Source of the DNA: Deltaproteobacteria bacterium
GTDB taxonomy: Bacteria; Myxococcota_A; UBA796; SXON01
Length of the DNA stretch: 42,316 nucleotides
Assembly (NCBI GenBank): GCA_947486185.1
Contig: CANKTH010000036.1
Coordinates: 1 to 42,316, forward strand
Reading direction: 5' to 3'
The notes under the pieces were generated by a model. The model searched no databases. It saw nothing but the letters and a program-made list of their open reading frames with translations, and was not told the origin of the DNA. A program made the position numbers and the translations under genes. Every line of letters begins with the position of its first letter. The first letter of the stretch is position 1. Of the stretch, positions 17,348-24,993 are shown in pieces.

Positions 17348-19105
17348 TCAGGGGCTCGTGGGGGTCCCGAGCCCCGACGCACCGGCCTTCGGCACCCCGG
17401 CCGCCGCGGCCTCAGCGGCCTCAGGTGGAGGAGGCGACACCTCGAGCGGCGGCAGAGGGCCGCTGGCCAGGTAGCGGGTGAGCGCGGCATCCCGATCCAC
17501 CTGCCCGATAGCGAAGAGCCGGTCCGGGAAGGGCACCAGATTGTCAGCCCGAATCAGCTTTTCCTGGAGCAAAGGACCGACCTTGGGATTACCCACCGGA
17601 TCGCCCACCGCGGCGGTGACGGCCTCATACATCCACGCCTCGGTGAGATAGGCGTAGAGATAATTCTGGTCAAAAGCCGGGTACGACCAAAGAAGACCGG
17701 AGAGCAGCGAGCTCTCCCACGACAGGCCGTTCGACGCGGTCGGCCCGAGCGGCTCCCCCGTAAGAGCGCTGCGCGACGCCGCGGCCTCGCGGGTCAATGC
17801 CACCAGATCCTTCGGGTTGGAATACAGCTTACGCTCAACCTGCACCGAGATGATCGAGTCCGCGATCGCCTCGGCGACGCGACGCGCCCGCCAGGCCGAC
17901 AAGCCCTCCCGCTCAGCGGCAGGCAGATTGGGCAGGTAACGCTCGAGAAATGCCCGTTCAAAGGCCATTCGTTCAAAAAACTGAGCAAAACCCTCGAACC
18001 AGGGGTCCGGCGGCTGCCAGTACACCGGGCTCTTCACCGCGTCAGGCCCGACCCCCTGCCACCACACCGCATGGCCCGCCTCGTGCGCCAGGGCCTCGTA
18101 CGGCCAGAACGACCAGCGTTCATCCTGACTCATCACAATCGCGACGTGATCGGGAGGGCGGATCACGAAGCCGTTCACCCCCGCCCGGAAATAGCGGCGG
18201 GGTCCCGTGAACACCTGCCACCCCGAGCTGTCGATGCCGAGATCCGCGAAGGCGGTGCGAACGATCTCTTCGGCACCATCGGCGTCGGTGTAGACCTCCG
18301 CTTCATCGCGGCCGGCGTCCAGCCCTGAACGACGGCGCAAGAGCGGCCGGTTGGCAAAACTGTCCGCGACGCCGAGGCTCTGCGCGGTCACCGCGATACG
18401 CTGCTGATTGGTGGCGAGGATCGGTCGGATCACCTCCGACAGTTCGGCGATGATCGCGTCCACGCCTGTGGGGGTCAGACCCTGGGCCGCCAACGACAGC
18501 TCCCAGTAGTTTGCGAAGCCCTCCCGCTGCGCGACCGTGTTCCGGAGCTCGACGAGCGCGACCAGATCCGAGCCGAGCGGTCGGATCTGGTGCTCCACCC
18601 AGGACTCGGCCAACCCCGCTCGGCTCTCGTCATCCAGGGTGTCTACCTCGCGGCTCGCGTCGTCCCAACTTTGCGAGAGCCCCACCTTCACGGCGCCATC
18701 TGGGCTGAACCAGGTCGCCTCGTTCGCCGCGACCTCCTCGAGCGCGGCGACGAGTCTCGTCTCTTCCGCCTTTTCGTCGGTGCGCCAGGACCGCGCCGTG
18801 AGCGATCGCTGCCAGTAGAGCTCAGCTTTCGCCCGGACGGGATCGTGCTTGACGTCGCCGCCCCCGGCGCGCGCGTCGGCGATCAGGGTTTGAACCGCCG
18901 GATCCTGAAACAGCGCAACCCGTGCCGACTCTGCCTTGATCTTACGCTTTCGCGCCTCCTTGTTATGGATCTGGCGCGAGGTGTCGCGGTTGGCCATACC
19001 CGCCTGCACCTCAACCTCCGTGTACCGGGCGTCGAGGGAGTCCCAGGGATCGCCTGCGCAGGCCGCAAGGAATAAGAAAGGAACAGAGCGGAACGAAGGT
19101 GCCAT
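17348..19105 (-). CDS. Lipoprotein zinc metallopeptidase (gluzincin, M2/M3-like)
   Basis: This protein of about 585 residues starts at the ATG at 19105, chosen because AGGAG lies 4 bp upstream and the N-terminus becomes MAPSFRSVPFLFLAACAGD, a lipoprotein signal with Cys at 16. Most of the protein is helical, as in the closed basket fold of peptidyl-dipeptidase A (M2), M3 and M32 enzymes. The zinc site is HEAGH at 341-345 (H341, E342, H345) and the third ligand is most likely E371 in WFEGFAQFFE, a spacing matching the gluzincin pattern HExxH-(about 25)-E. The C-terminal 35 residues are Pro/Ala-rich and disordered. It would act on oligopeptides in the periplasm or at the outer membrane. Family-level assignment is good; the subfamily is not settled. 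Confidence 0.8.
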   Translation of the reverse strand: MAPSFRSVPFLFLAACAGDPWDSLDARYTEVEVQAGMANRDTSRQIHNKEARKRKIKAESARVALFQDPAVQTLIADARAGGGDVKHDPVRAKAELYWQRSLTARSWRTDEKAEETRLVAALEEVAANEATWFSPDGAVKVGLSQSWDDASREVDTLDDESRAGLAESWVEHQIRPLGSDLVALVELRNTVAQREGFANYWELSLAAQGLTPTGVDAIIAELSEVIRPILATNQQRIAVTAQSLGVADSFANRPLLRRRSGLDAGRDEAEVYTDADGAEEIVRTAFADLGIDSSGWQVFTGPRRYFRAGVNGFVIRPPDHVAIVMSQDERWSFWPYEALAHEAGHAVWWQGVGPDAVKSPVYWQPPDPWFEGFAQFFERMAFERAFLERYLPNLPAAEREGLSAWRARRVAEAIADSIISVQVERKLYSNPKDLVALTREAAASRSALTGEPLGPTASNGLSWESSLLSGLLWSYPAFDQNYLYAYLTEAWMYEAVTAAVGDPVGNPKVGPLLQEKLIRADNLVPFPDRLFAIGQVDRDAALTRYLASGPLPPLEVSPPPPEAAEAAAAGVPKAGASGLGTPTSP

Positions 19106-19424
19106 GAGACTCCTGGATCTCTCTTGGCGGCGCGCCGCCACCCGCGGCGTAACCGAAACCGGTCCCGAGTGCGGGCCTCCCGCGGCTCCGGTGCCCGAAG
19201 TTGTACGTTCGACATCCGGATCGACGCCCCTGCCCCACGCGATCCTGGTGCCGCCCCGATCGACCGGATCGGCCGGCCACGGGGTCGGCCTGACGCCCCA
19301 GGAAGCGCCCTTGCACGCGGTATCGTGGTTCGCGCAAGGTCAAAGACTCGGGTCTCGACATTCTCCGCGGCGCCCAACGTGGTAGACTTCCAATGAAGAA
19401 AGAACCTCACTGCGGAATGAACCA
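19106..19424. other. Divergent intergenic region, 319 bp
   Basis: This lies between the minus-strand peptidase gene and the plus-strand response regulator gene and must hold both promoters. It contains a 14-bp perfect palindrome (GGCGGCGCGCCGCC, 19126-19139) about 20 bp upstream of the peptidase start, overlapping where a 5' leader would be. I found no convincing -35/-10 or sigma-54 pair and no credible gene; open frames here are Arg/Pro-rich. Confidence 0.5.
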
Positions 19425-20048
19425 TTGACCGAACCCACCATCTACCTCGTCGATGACGACGAGTCGGTTCGCGACGCGCTGAGCGCGCTGCTCGTCGCCT
19501 GCGGCTACCCGAACGTCGCGACCTTCCCCTCTGCGGAGGCCCTGGTCGCCAGCCTTCAAGGTCCGATGCGCGGCTGCGTTTTGATGGACGTGCGGATGCC
19601 CGGAATGTCCGGTCTCGAGTTTGTGGAGGCCTACGTTCCGCGGCCGGTCGACGTGCCCGTGATCATGCTCACGGCCCACGGGGACGTACCGTCGGCCGTC
19701 CGTGCCGTACGCGCGGGTGCCAGGACGATGCTGGAAAAACCCATCGAGAGCGCCCTGCTGGTCAACGAGATCGCTCAGGCGCTGGCGGCGTCCGAACTGA
19801 CCTGGCGGCTCCGCCTCGAAGCGGCAGATCTGAGCGAGCGGCTCGGCCGGCTCACCCCCCGCGAGGCAGAGGTTCTCGACCTGCTCTTTGAAGGCCGCCG
19901 CAACAAGGACGTCGCGCAGGCGCTCGACATCAGCGAGCGCACCGTTGAGGTCCATCGGGCGCGGGTGTTGGAGAAGACCGGCTCGGACTCCGTCACCGAT
20001 TTGGTGAGGCGACTGCTGGAGTTTGGGCTACACGCCGCGGCGAGTTGA
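19425..20048 (+). CDS. Two-component response regulator, FixJ/NarL type
   Basis: This 207-residue DNA-binding response regulator has a receiver domain (about 4-120) with the acidic pocket D10/D11, phospho-acceptor D55 in VLMDVRMPGMSG, the switch Thr in MLTAHGD and the conserved Lys in EKPIE. A C-terminal LuxR-type HTH (about 140-203) contains LTPREAEVLDLL and the recognition helix ISERTVEVHRARVLEKTG. MDVRMPGMSGLE and LTAHGDVP are the hallmarks of the FixJ/TodT subgroup. TTG is the only reasonable start, because the ATG at 19417 is out of frame and closes at once. No histidine kinase gene is present in the window, so it is an orphan here. It converges on the GT2 gene with a 7-bp gap. Confidence 0.92.
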   Translation: MTEPTIYLVDDDESVRDALSALLVACGYPNVATFPSAEALVASLQGPMRGCVLMDVRMPGMSGLEFVEAYVPRPVDVPVIMLTAHGDVPSAVRAVRAGARTMLEKPIESALLVNEIAQALAASELTWRLRLEAADLSERLGRLTPREAEVLDLLFEGRRNKDVAQALDISERTVEVHRARVLEKTGSDSVTDLVRRLLEFGLHAAAS

Positions 20049-20055
20049 CCCACTC

Positions 20056-21252
20056 TCAGCCTGGATCCCGCGCTCCGACCCGCCCGTCGTGAAACTCGCG
20101 CCCCTTCCACACCGTCGAAACTGAAAACACCGAGCGAAGCAGCACCCAGGCGAGCACGAGATTGCCAAGCGGATCCGTCAACGCCATGGCCCCGCTCCGC
20201 CCATCCGCACGCTCCAGCCGATATCGCACTATCAAGGGTAATAAACACACGAGCGCCGTCCAGCCACGCCACCACCCGAGGTGGTCCTCCCCCAGCAGCA
20301 CCTCCGCGGGCCGGGTGACGCTGGCTGCCAGCATCCCCCAAGGGAAGAGGCTACCGACCAGCACGAAGAGCAGTGCCCCGAGCGCAAGCAGCGGCTGACG
20401 GTTCATACCTTCATAGAAATTCTTGCTGTAGCCCCTGATGATCTCCCCGAGGGAGCGGTACAGTCGCACCTCGAAAAGCTCCGGCGCCCAGAACAGACCG
20501 AGCGCGTGCCCCCGCCGTTTGAAAGCCTGCGCCAAGCGAACGTCGTCGAGCACCGTGTCTCGGACCGCTCCATGCCCGCCAACGTGGTCATACGCTTCGC
20601 GGCTCACCATCAAGAACTGCCCATTCGCAAATGCGACATCGGTTCCCGGAGAGTTGACGGCATCGACATCTACCGCGCCGCGAACGAACCAACCGATCAC
20701 CGGGATCGCCACCGCCTCCCAGAAGCTCTCCAGCTTCCAGGTTCCGAAGAGGCTCAAGAGCCCGAGACGACGCGCGACCAACACCGAAGCGGCCCTGCGC
20801 ACCGCTCCCGACGCGAGCGTCACGTCGGCGTCGACAAAAAGGAGGATCTCGCCCGTTGCCGATCCGGCGGCCCGATTGCAGGCCCACTGTTTACCCGCCC
20901 AACCTGCCGCTGGCGCGGTTCCCGCGAGGACCCGAAACCGCGGATCCCCAGCGGCGGCCGCGGTGGCCACCTCCGCGGTACCGTCGGCGGACTGGTCGTC
21001 GACCAGCAGGACCTCGACATCGGGATGATCCTGGGCCAAGGCCGCGCGGATGCATGCGCCGATCTGGTGGGCCTCGTCGCGGGCGGGCACACAGATGCTG
21101 ACCCGCGGCAAATCTATCGGTCCCGCGTTCGAGAGCGCGAACCGCCGCTGCCACTGCCCGACGCCCGCGGCCAGCGCCGCCCACAGGAGCGTGAGGGGAG
21201 CGAGGTACGCGCCCACGAGCACTCCAGAAAAATCTACCTCTCCCCACCTCAT
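20056..21252 (-). CDS. Glycosyltransferase family 2, CrtQ/HpnB-like
   Basis: This 398-residue membrane-associated GT2 enzyme starts at the ATG at 21252, which overlaps the upstream stop (ATGA). The longer open frame to 22071 would give Gly/Arg-rich sequence lying over the beta-helix gene. It has an N-terminal span (about 10-32) and a GT-A domain with SICVPARDEA (52-61), LLVDDQSADGT (D85, D86), GWAGKQWACNRA, FVDADV (the DxD-type D141, D143) and LDDVRLAQAFKRRGH. These are followed by two or three C-terminal spans. The GWxGKxWA plus LLFxDADV pattern is that of hopanoid-linked HpnB-like and carotenoid-linked CrtQ-like glycosyltransferases. It would transfer a sugar from a nucleotide-sugar to a lipid at the inner membrane. 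The lipid acceptor is unknown. Confidence 0.85.
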   Translation of the reverse strand: MRWGEVDFSGVLVGAYLAPLTLLWAALAAGVGQWQRRFALSNAGPIDLPRVSICVPARDEAHQIGACIRAALAQDHPDVEVLLVDDQSADGTAEVATAAAAGDPRFRVLAGTAPAAGWAGKQWACNRAAGSATGEILLFVDADVTLASGAVRRAASVLVARRLGLLSLFGTWKLESFWEAVAIPVIGWFVRGAVDVDAVNSPGTDVAFANGQFLMVSREAYDHVGGHGAVRDTVLDDVRLAQAFKRRGHALGLFWAPELFEVRLYRSLGEIIRGYSKNFYEGMNRQPLLALGALLFVLVGSLFPWGMLAASVTRPAEVLLGEDHLGWWRGWTALVCLLPLIVRYRLERADGRSGAMALTDPLGNLVLAWVLLRSVFSVSTVWKGREFHDGRVGARDPG

Positions 21253-22328
21253 TTGAGCGACTCCAACCCACCGTCCTTCACCCTCGCCACACGGCAGCCC
21301 TCGGGCACCGTGAGTCGAGAGAGCACCGATCCGGCCTCCGACAACACAGTCAGCCCAGCCGGCACCACCCGTCCCGGGGCGATCCGGACGCCCTGGGCGA
21401 CCACCGCGCGTGGTCCGACGCAGACCCCGAGCATGCCGAAGGGTGCGGGCCGCAACGTGCCACCCACCTCCACCCGAACGTCCCCTTCCAAGCGCATGTC
21501 CATGAGGATCGCCCCCTGCTTCACCACCGCGCCGGCCCCTAGCACGCCCAGCTGCATGATGCCGGCAAAGGCCGCACCCGACTCGATCACGCTGTACTTG
21601 GCCATCGCCATCCGCTGCACCCGGGCGCCCGCGCCGAGCACCGCGCCCTCGACCATCGCGAGCTCCTCGACGACCGCGCCCTCCCCGAGCACCGCGCCTC
21701 GCACGACCGCGCCCGCGTGAACCCGGGCTCCGCGGCGCAAGACGCTCGCCTCCACCGTCGCGCTGGGATGGACCTCCACCCCGGGCTCCCTCACCCCGAG
21801 CGCCGCGCCCACACGTTCGGCACGGAACGACCGAGCCCTGAGGATCGCCCGACCCAACCTCCAGAAAAACAGGGGATTCCTGCCGAGCATCGCGTCGAAG
21901 AGGAAGACCGGGAGACCCAAGAGGTTGCCCCACAGTAGCTGGCTCCAGTGACCGAGGTGGACCGCCCAGGCGTCGGCGATCCGGACCGGCGCTCCGCCCA
22001 GCTGCAAGCCAGGAACCTCGCGTTCGTCCGGGGGAAGCGGCTCGGGCGCCCCGTCGGCCTGGCCGAGCCACGCCGGGGCACCGAGGGCGTGCACCGGGGC
22101 AAAGGTGCTGCCTCCGGGCACGAGGCGACGCGGCCCGGCGCGCAGGAGCTGCCGCGCGGCCCTCAGCGCCGACGCCGACGCGACAGTCCCAGGTTCGACG
22201 AGGATCTCCGGAAAGTCCTTCTGGCTCCTCGCCCGCCAGACCTCGACCGTCTGGTCAAACAACTGCCGCTCTGCGCGGGGCCCCAACCCCTCCACCACGT
22301 CGGGCGCGGCGGGCAACATCAGCGCCAT
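21249..22328 (-). CDS. Left-handed beta-helix (hexapeptide-repeat) protein
   Basis: In this 359-residue protein the C-terminal half (about 190-345) is a run of imperfect hexapeptides ([LIV]-G-x4), for example VHPSATVEASVLRRGARVHAG, GAVLGEGAVV and GAVLGAGARV. This is the left-handed beta-helix of acyl- and nucleotidyl-transferases such as LpxA, GlmU and WbbJ-like enzymes. The N-terminal 185 residues are different: a mixed domain (EVWRARSQKDFPEILVEPGTV) and a hydrophobic/aromatic stretch (HLGHWSQLLWGNLLGLPVFLFDAMLG), possibly membrane-associated. No catalytic His of the LpxA type is clearly placed. It sits between a GT-C-like gene (16 bp) and a GT2 gene (overlap). A role as acyl- or nucleotidyl-transferase acting on the same glycolipid is plausible but unproven. 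Confidence 0.75.
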   Translation of the reverse strand: MALMLPAAPDVVEGLGPRAERQLFDQTVEVWRARSQKDFPEILVEPGTVASASALRAARQLLRAGPRRLVPGGSTFAPVHALGAPAWLGQADGAPEPLPPDEREVPGLQLGGAPVRIADAWAVHLGHWSQLLWGNLLGLPVFLFDAMLGRNPLFFWRLGRAILRARSFRAERVGAALGVREPGVEVHPSATVEASVLRRGARVHAGAVVRGAVLGEGAVVEELAMVEGAVLGAGARVQRMAMAKYSVIESGAAFAGIMQLGVLGAGAVVKQGAILMDMRLEGDVRVEVGGTLRPAPFGMLGVCVGPRAVVAQGVRIAPGRVVPAGLTVLSEAGSVLSRLTVPEGCRVARVKDGGLESLK

Positions 22329-22344
22329 CCGGTAGGTGCAAACA

Positions 22345-24021
22345 TCAATAAAGTCGGTAGACGCGCACCGCGGACGTCTCGGCCATCGGGGTGAAGATCT
22401 CGCGGACCGAGCGTGCGGCGATGTCGTGCATATCCGCTGGCGCCCAGGCGTCCACGTGGAGCACGATATAACGAATCCCCAGCTTCTGGGCCTCTTCTCC
22501 GAAGGCCCGCGGAAAATCCGGTTTGGGCGCGCCGCTGTTGTTGAGCACCAGACGCCAGAGGCTCATCGACGCAGCGTTGTTTGGGAAGTTCAGGGTTCCT
22601 GCAAGGGCTCTGCCGTGCGCCGTCTGCTCGTAGAGGTAAGGGCGACCGCCGACGACCGGGTAGTTCATCACCGCGCCGTCCGGGGCCTCGGCCAGCGCCA
22701 GGATCGGTGCGGCGACCTCCGCGCTCACCGTGGCGATCGCGCCGCGCATCGGCGAGGCGAAACGGGTCTCGGCGACCGCAAGGAGGGCCGCCAGACCCCA
22801 CACCGGCAGACGACCCGCAAGGTGGATCCCGGCATACCCGCCGCCCGCGAGCACTGTGAGACACAGCGCCGGGAGCGCGGCGAGCCGCCAGACCAGTGAC
22901 AGGGAGTCAAAGCCGGGCAGGGGCTCCAGCAGCAGATAGGGTAGAGGGAACGCAAGCTTCCTCGCGATGATCACGGGGGCACCCTCGTGGGTGAGCACCG
23001 GGCCGAGGGCGAGCAGGGCGCCCGTCACCGCCGCGATCCACCAGGACGGATGCCGAACGCGCCGCCAGCTCAGCGCGGCGCCGACGATCACGACCCAGCC
23101 GAGATAGGGGCAGTGCCGATGTTCTTCGTTGTAGGGGGAGAGTTTGCCCAGGTCAGGCGATCGATGATCCCCGGGAATGAAGAAGCTCTGAGGGTCGGCG
23201 GCGCCGATCGTACGTCGAACCGCGGCGAGCTCTCGCTCGGTCTTGATACCCACGACGTTGTCGGATGCCGTTGACGCGCTCCGCGAGGCCCACGCGTACG
23301 GAAGCGTCAGGAGCAAACCCAGACAAAGTGCGGCGCCCCAGCCAAGCGCCCTGGACCGCAGCGCCTCCGACCGGAGCGCCTCACCCTTGGCCAGCACCGC
23401 GCCTGTCCCGTATACCGCGCAAAAAAGGAAGGCACAAACCCCCGCATACCAGTGCGCCCACGAACAGACAGCGAGCGCGAGCCCGAGTCCGACGATCCTC
23501 CCGCGGCTGGGCTGTTGGCCCATCCGGACGGCCGCGAGGAGGGCCAGCGCGAGCCAGCCTCCCCCGATCGCCTCGCTGGCGCCATTGTGTACGTGCGCCA
23601 GCAGCAGGGGCGCGCTCTGCCACGCCAAGCCGCTGAACCAGCCGGCCCGAGGGTCTTCGCCCCACACCGCGGAGCCGAGGCGGTTTGCCGCGACACCCGA
23701 AAACACCAAGTGCGCGTGGACAAGCAGGGTGTAGGCCTGCGGAATGGTGAGGACCGCGAGCAGGGGGACGACAAAAAGCGCGTTGACGAGGTCGGCGACC
23801 CAGAGCGTGCCTCCTACCGGGTGATTCAGCAGGCCGTCTACCGAGATCGGCAGCCGCCCCGCCGCCAGTTCGCGTGACGCGAACCAGAAGGACCACAGAC
23901 TGTCCCACAGGTCGGTGCGGATCGATCCCGGCAGGGATCCCTCAGGATCCAGCATCGATGGCCATAACAGCAATACCGCCACCACCGTATGGGCCACGAG
24001 CAGTGCGAAGGCGCGACGCAT
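22345..24021 (-). CDS. Polytopic membrane protein, GT-C/YfhO-like
   Basis: This 558-residue protein starts at the ATG at 24021, preceded by AAGGGACGGG. The longer open frame to 24228 is Arg/Trp/Cys-rich and implausible. The first span is at about 4-22, followed by a loop with DLWDSLWSFWFASRELAAGRLP and HPVGGTLWVADLVNALF, then about ten further spans and a C-terminal soluble part (about 430-558) with GAVMNYPVVGGRPYLYEQTAHGR. The layout of acidic/aromatic first loop, many spans and periplasmic C-terminal domain matches GT-C enzymes and closely parallels the protein at 1752-3692, so the two are probably paralogues. It lies in the operon with GT2, beta-helix, SPase-like and DUF3419-like genes. 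Probable transfer of a sugar from a polyprenyl-linked donor; inferred. Confidence 0.75.
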   Translation of the reverse strand: MRRAFALLVAHTVVAVLLLWPSMLDPEGSLPGSIRTDLWDSLWSFWFASRELAAGRLPISVDGLLNHPVGGTLWVADLVNALFVVPLLAVLTIPQAYTLLVHAHLVFSGVAANRLGSAVWGEDPRAGWFSGLAWQSAPLLLAHVHNGASEAIGGGWLALALLAAVRMGQQPSRGRIVGLGLALAVCSWAHWYAGVCAFLFCAVYGTGAVLAKGEALRSEALRSRALGWGAALCLGLLLTLPYAWASRSASTASDNVVGIKTERELAAVRRTIGAADPQSFFIPGDHRSPDLGKLSPYNEEHRHCPYLGWVVIVGAALSWRRVRHPSWWIAAVTGALLALGPVLTHEGAPVIIARKLAFPLPYLLLEPLPGFDSLSLVWRLAALPALCLTVLAGGGYAGIHLAGRLPVWGLAALLAVAETRFASPMRGAIATVSAEVAAPILALAEAPDGAVMNYPVVGGRPYLYEQTAHGRALAGTLNFPNNAASMSLWRLVLNNSGAPKPDFPRAFGEEAQKLGIRYIVLHVDAWAPADMHDIAARSVREIFTPMAETSAVRVYRLY

Positions 24022-24058
24022 CCCGTCCCTTGTTCCAGACGTAGGCGCCCGCGTCAAG

Positions 24059-24979
24059 TCAGCCGCCCAGGAGCGCGGCTTCAATTCGGGGCAGCGGTCC
24101 CGGGCGCAGCGGACGCGCTTCGCCTGTGCAAGGATCCACCGAGCGCCACACATGGCTGACAACCCCGATGATACGCGACCCGGGCACCCACCCCACCACA
24201 CGCGAGTCCACCGCCGACTCCCTCGCATCGCCCAGGAGAAACCACGCGTCGGCCGGCACCGTCACCGGGCTGGCGGTCACCGCACGATCCAACTCGCGAA
24301 ACGTGGGCCATCGGCGGGCCCCGTGCCCCTCGACGACCAGGACGCCCTCAACCGGCACGCAGCGCAGGTCATTTAGGGTCCAGGGGCCGAGCGGCTCGGC
24401 GCTCACGGGCGCTCCGTCCAGCCTCAGCCCCCTGTCCTCGTCGATCCTCTCCCCAGGAGCCGCGATCACCCTGGCAAACTGCGGCGCAGCGCTCTCGCTC
24501 GCGCGCCAGGCGACCACCGCGCCGCGCTCCAACGGCGCCGAGAGCAGGCCCCGCCGAACCAGGACCGAGTCACCTGGGAGGAGGGTGGGCGCCATCTCGA
24601 GCGTGAAGACCACATCCGACTCGGCGAAAAGGGCACCCGCGACCGAGCGACCCAACGCCCACCAGAGCACTGATCCACACACAAAGGCAACACGAAGATC
24701 CCACGCCGCGAGGCGGGGCGCCGGGACCCCCGGCCGTAAACCCTCAAACGAGGCTAATAACCGCCACCCGACGAGGCACACGGCCGTAGCCGCGAGCAGG
24801 TAATCGGGAGACAACCAGCCGCTCACCACCGCCGCGGGCGGAAGCGCGAGCACCAGCGGCGCGCCCGACGCCCACAGGAGCGCAAACCCAAGGCGCCCCG
24901 ACCAGAACGAGCCCAGTCCCGGCAGAAGCAGGCCGAGGAACCAACGGATGACGCCGACCAGAAGACGCACCGCCGGCAA
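24059..24979 (-). CDS. Signal peptidase I (S26) homologue lacking the catalytic dyad
   Basis: This protein of about 306 residues has a polytopic N-terminal region (spans near 5-20, 32-50, 58-75 and 98-115) and a C-terminal S26 fold. Box B reads FTLEMAPTLLPGDSVLVRR (125-143), where the nucleophile position before Met is Glu128 instead of Ser. Box D reads PQFARVIAAPGERI (166-179), where the general-base Lys is Ala169. I checked both codons in the DNA: GAG and GCC. Box E (GDARESAVDSRVVG, 250-263), which shapes the active site, is intact, so this is not a decayed gene. It should be unable to cleave signal peptides and may be a binding or scaffold protein. The start is TTG 24979, with GTG 24970 as alternative. 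It lies 14 bp after the DUF3419-like gene. Confidence 0.85.
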   Translation of the reverse strand: MPAVRLLVGVIRWFLGLLLPGLGSFWSGRLGFALLWASGAPLVLALPPAAVVSGWLSPDYLLAATAVCLVGWRLLASFEGLRPGVPAPRLAAWDLRVAFVCGSVLWWALGRSVAGALFAESDVVFTLEMAPTLLPGDSVLVRRGLLSAPLERGAVVAWRASESAAPQFARVIAAPGERIDEDRGLRLDGAPVSAEPLGPWTLNDLRCVPVEGVLVVEGHGARRWPTFRELDRAVTASPVTVPADAWFLLGDARESAVDSRVVGWVPGSRIIGVVSHVWRSVDPCTGEARPLRPGPLPRIEAALLGG

Positions 24980-24993
24980 CTAACCCACTGCGC

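Noticed and set aside
20056..22071. 671-codon version of the GT2 gene
   Set aside because: The extra N-terminal 270 residues are Gly/Arg-rich and lie over the beta-helix gene in another frame. The ATG at 21252 overlaps the upstream stop and gives a standard GT2 protein.
24059..24979. Functional signal peptidase I (lepB)
   Set aside because: Box E and the fold are present, but the Ser and Lys positions are Glu and Ala, confirmed in the DNA codons. A functional call would be wrong.
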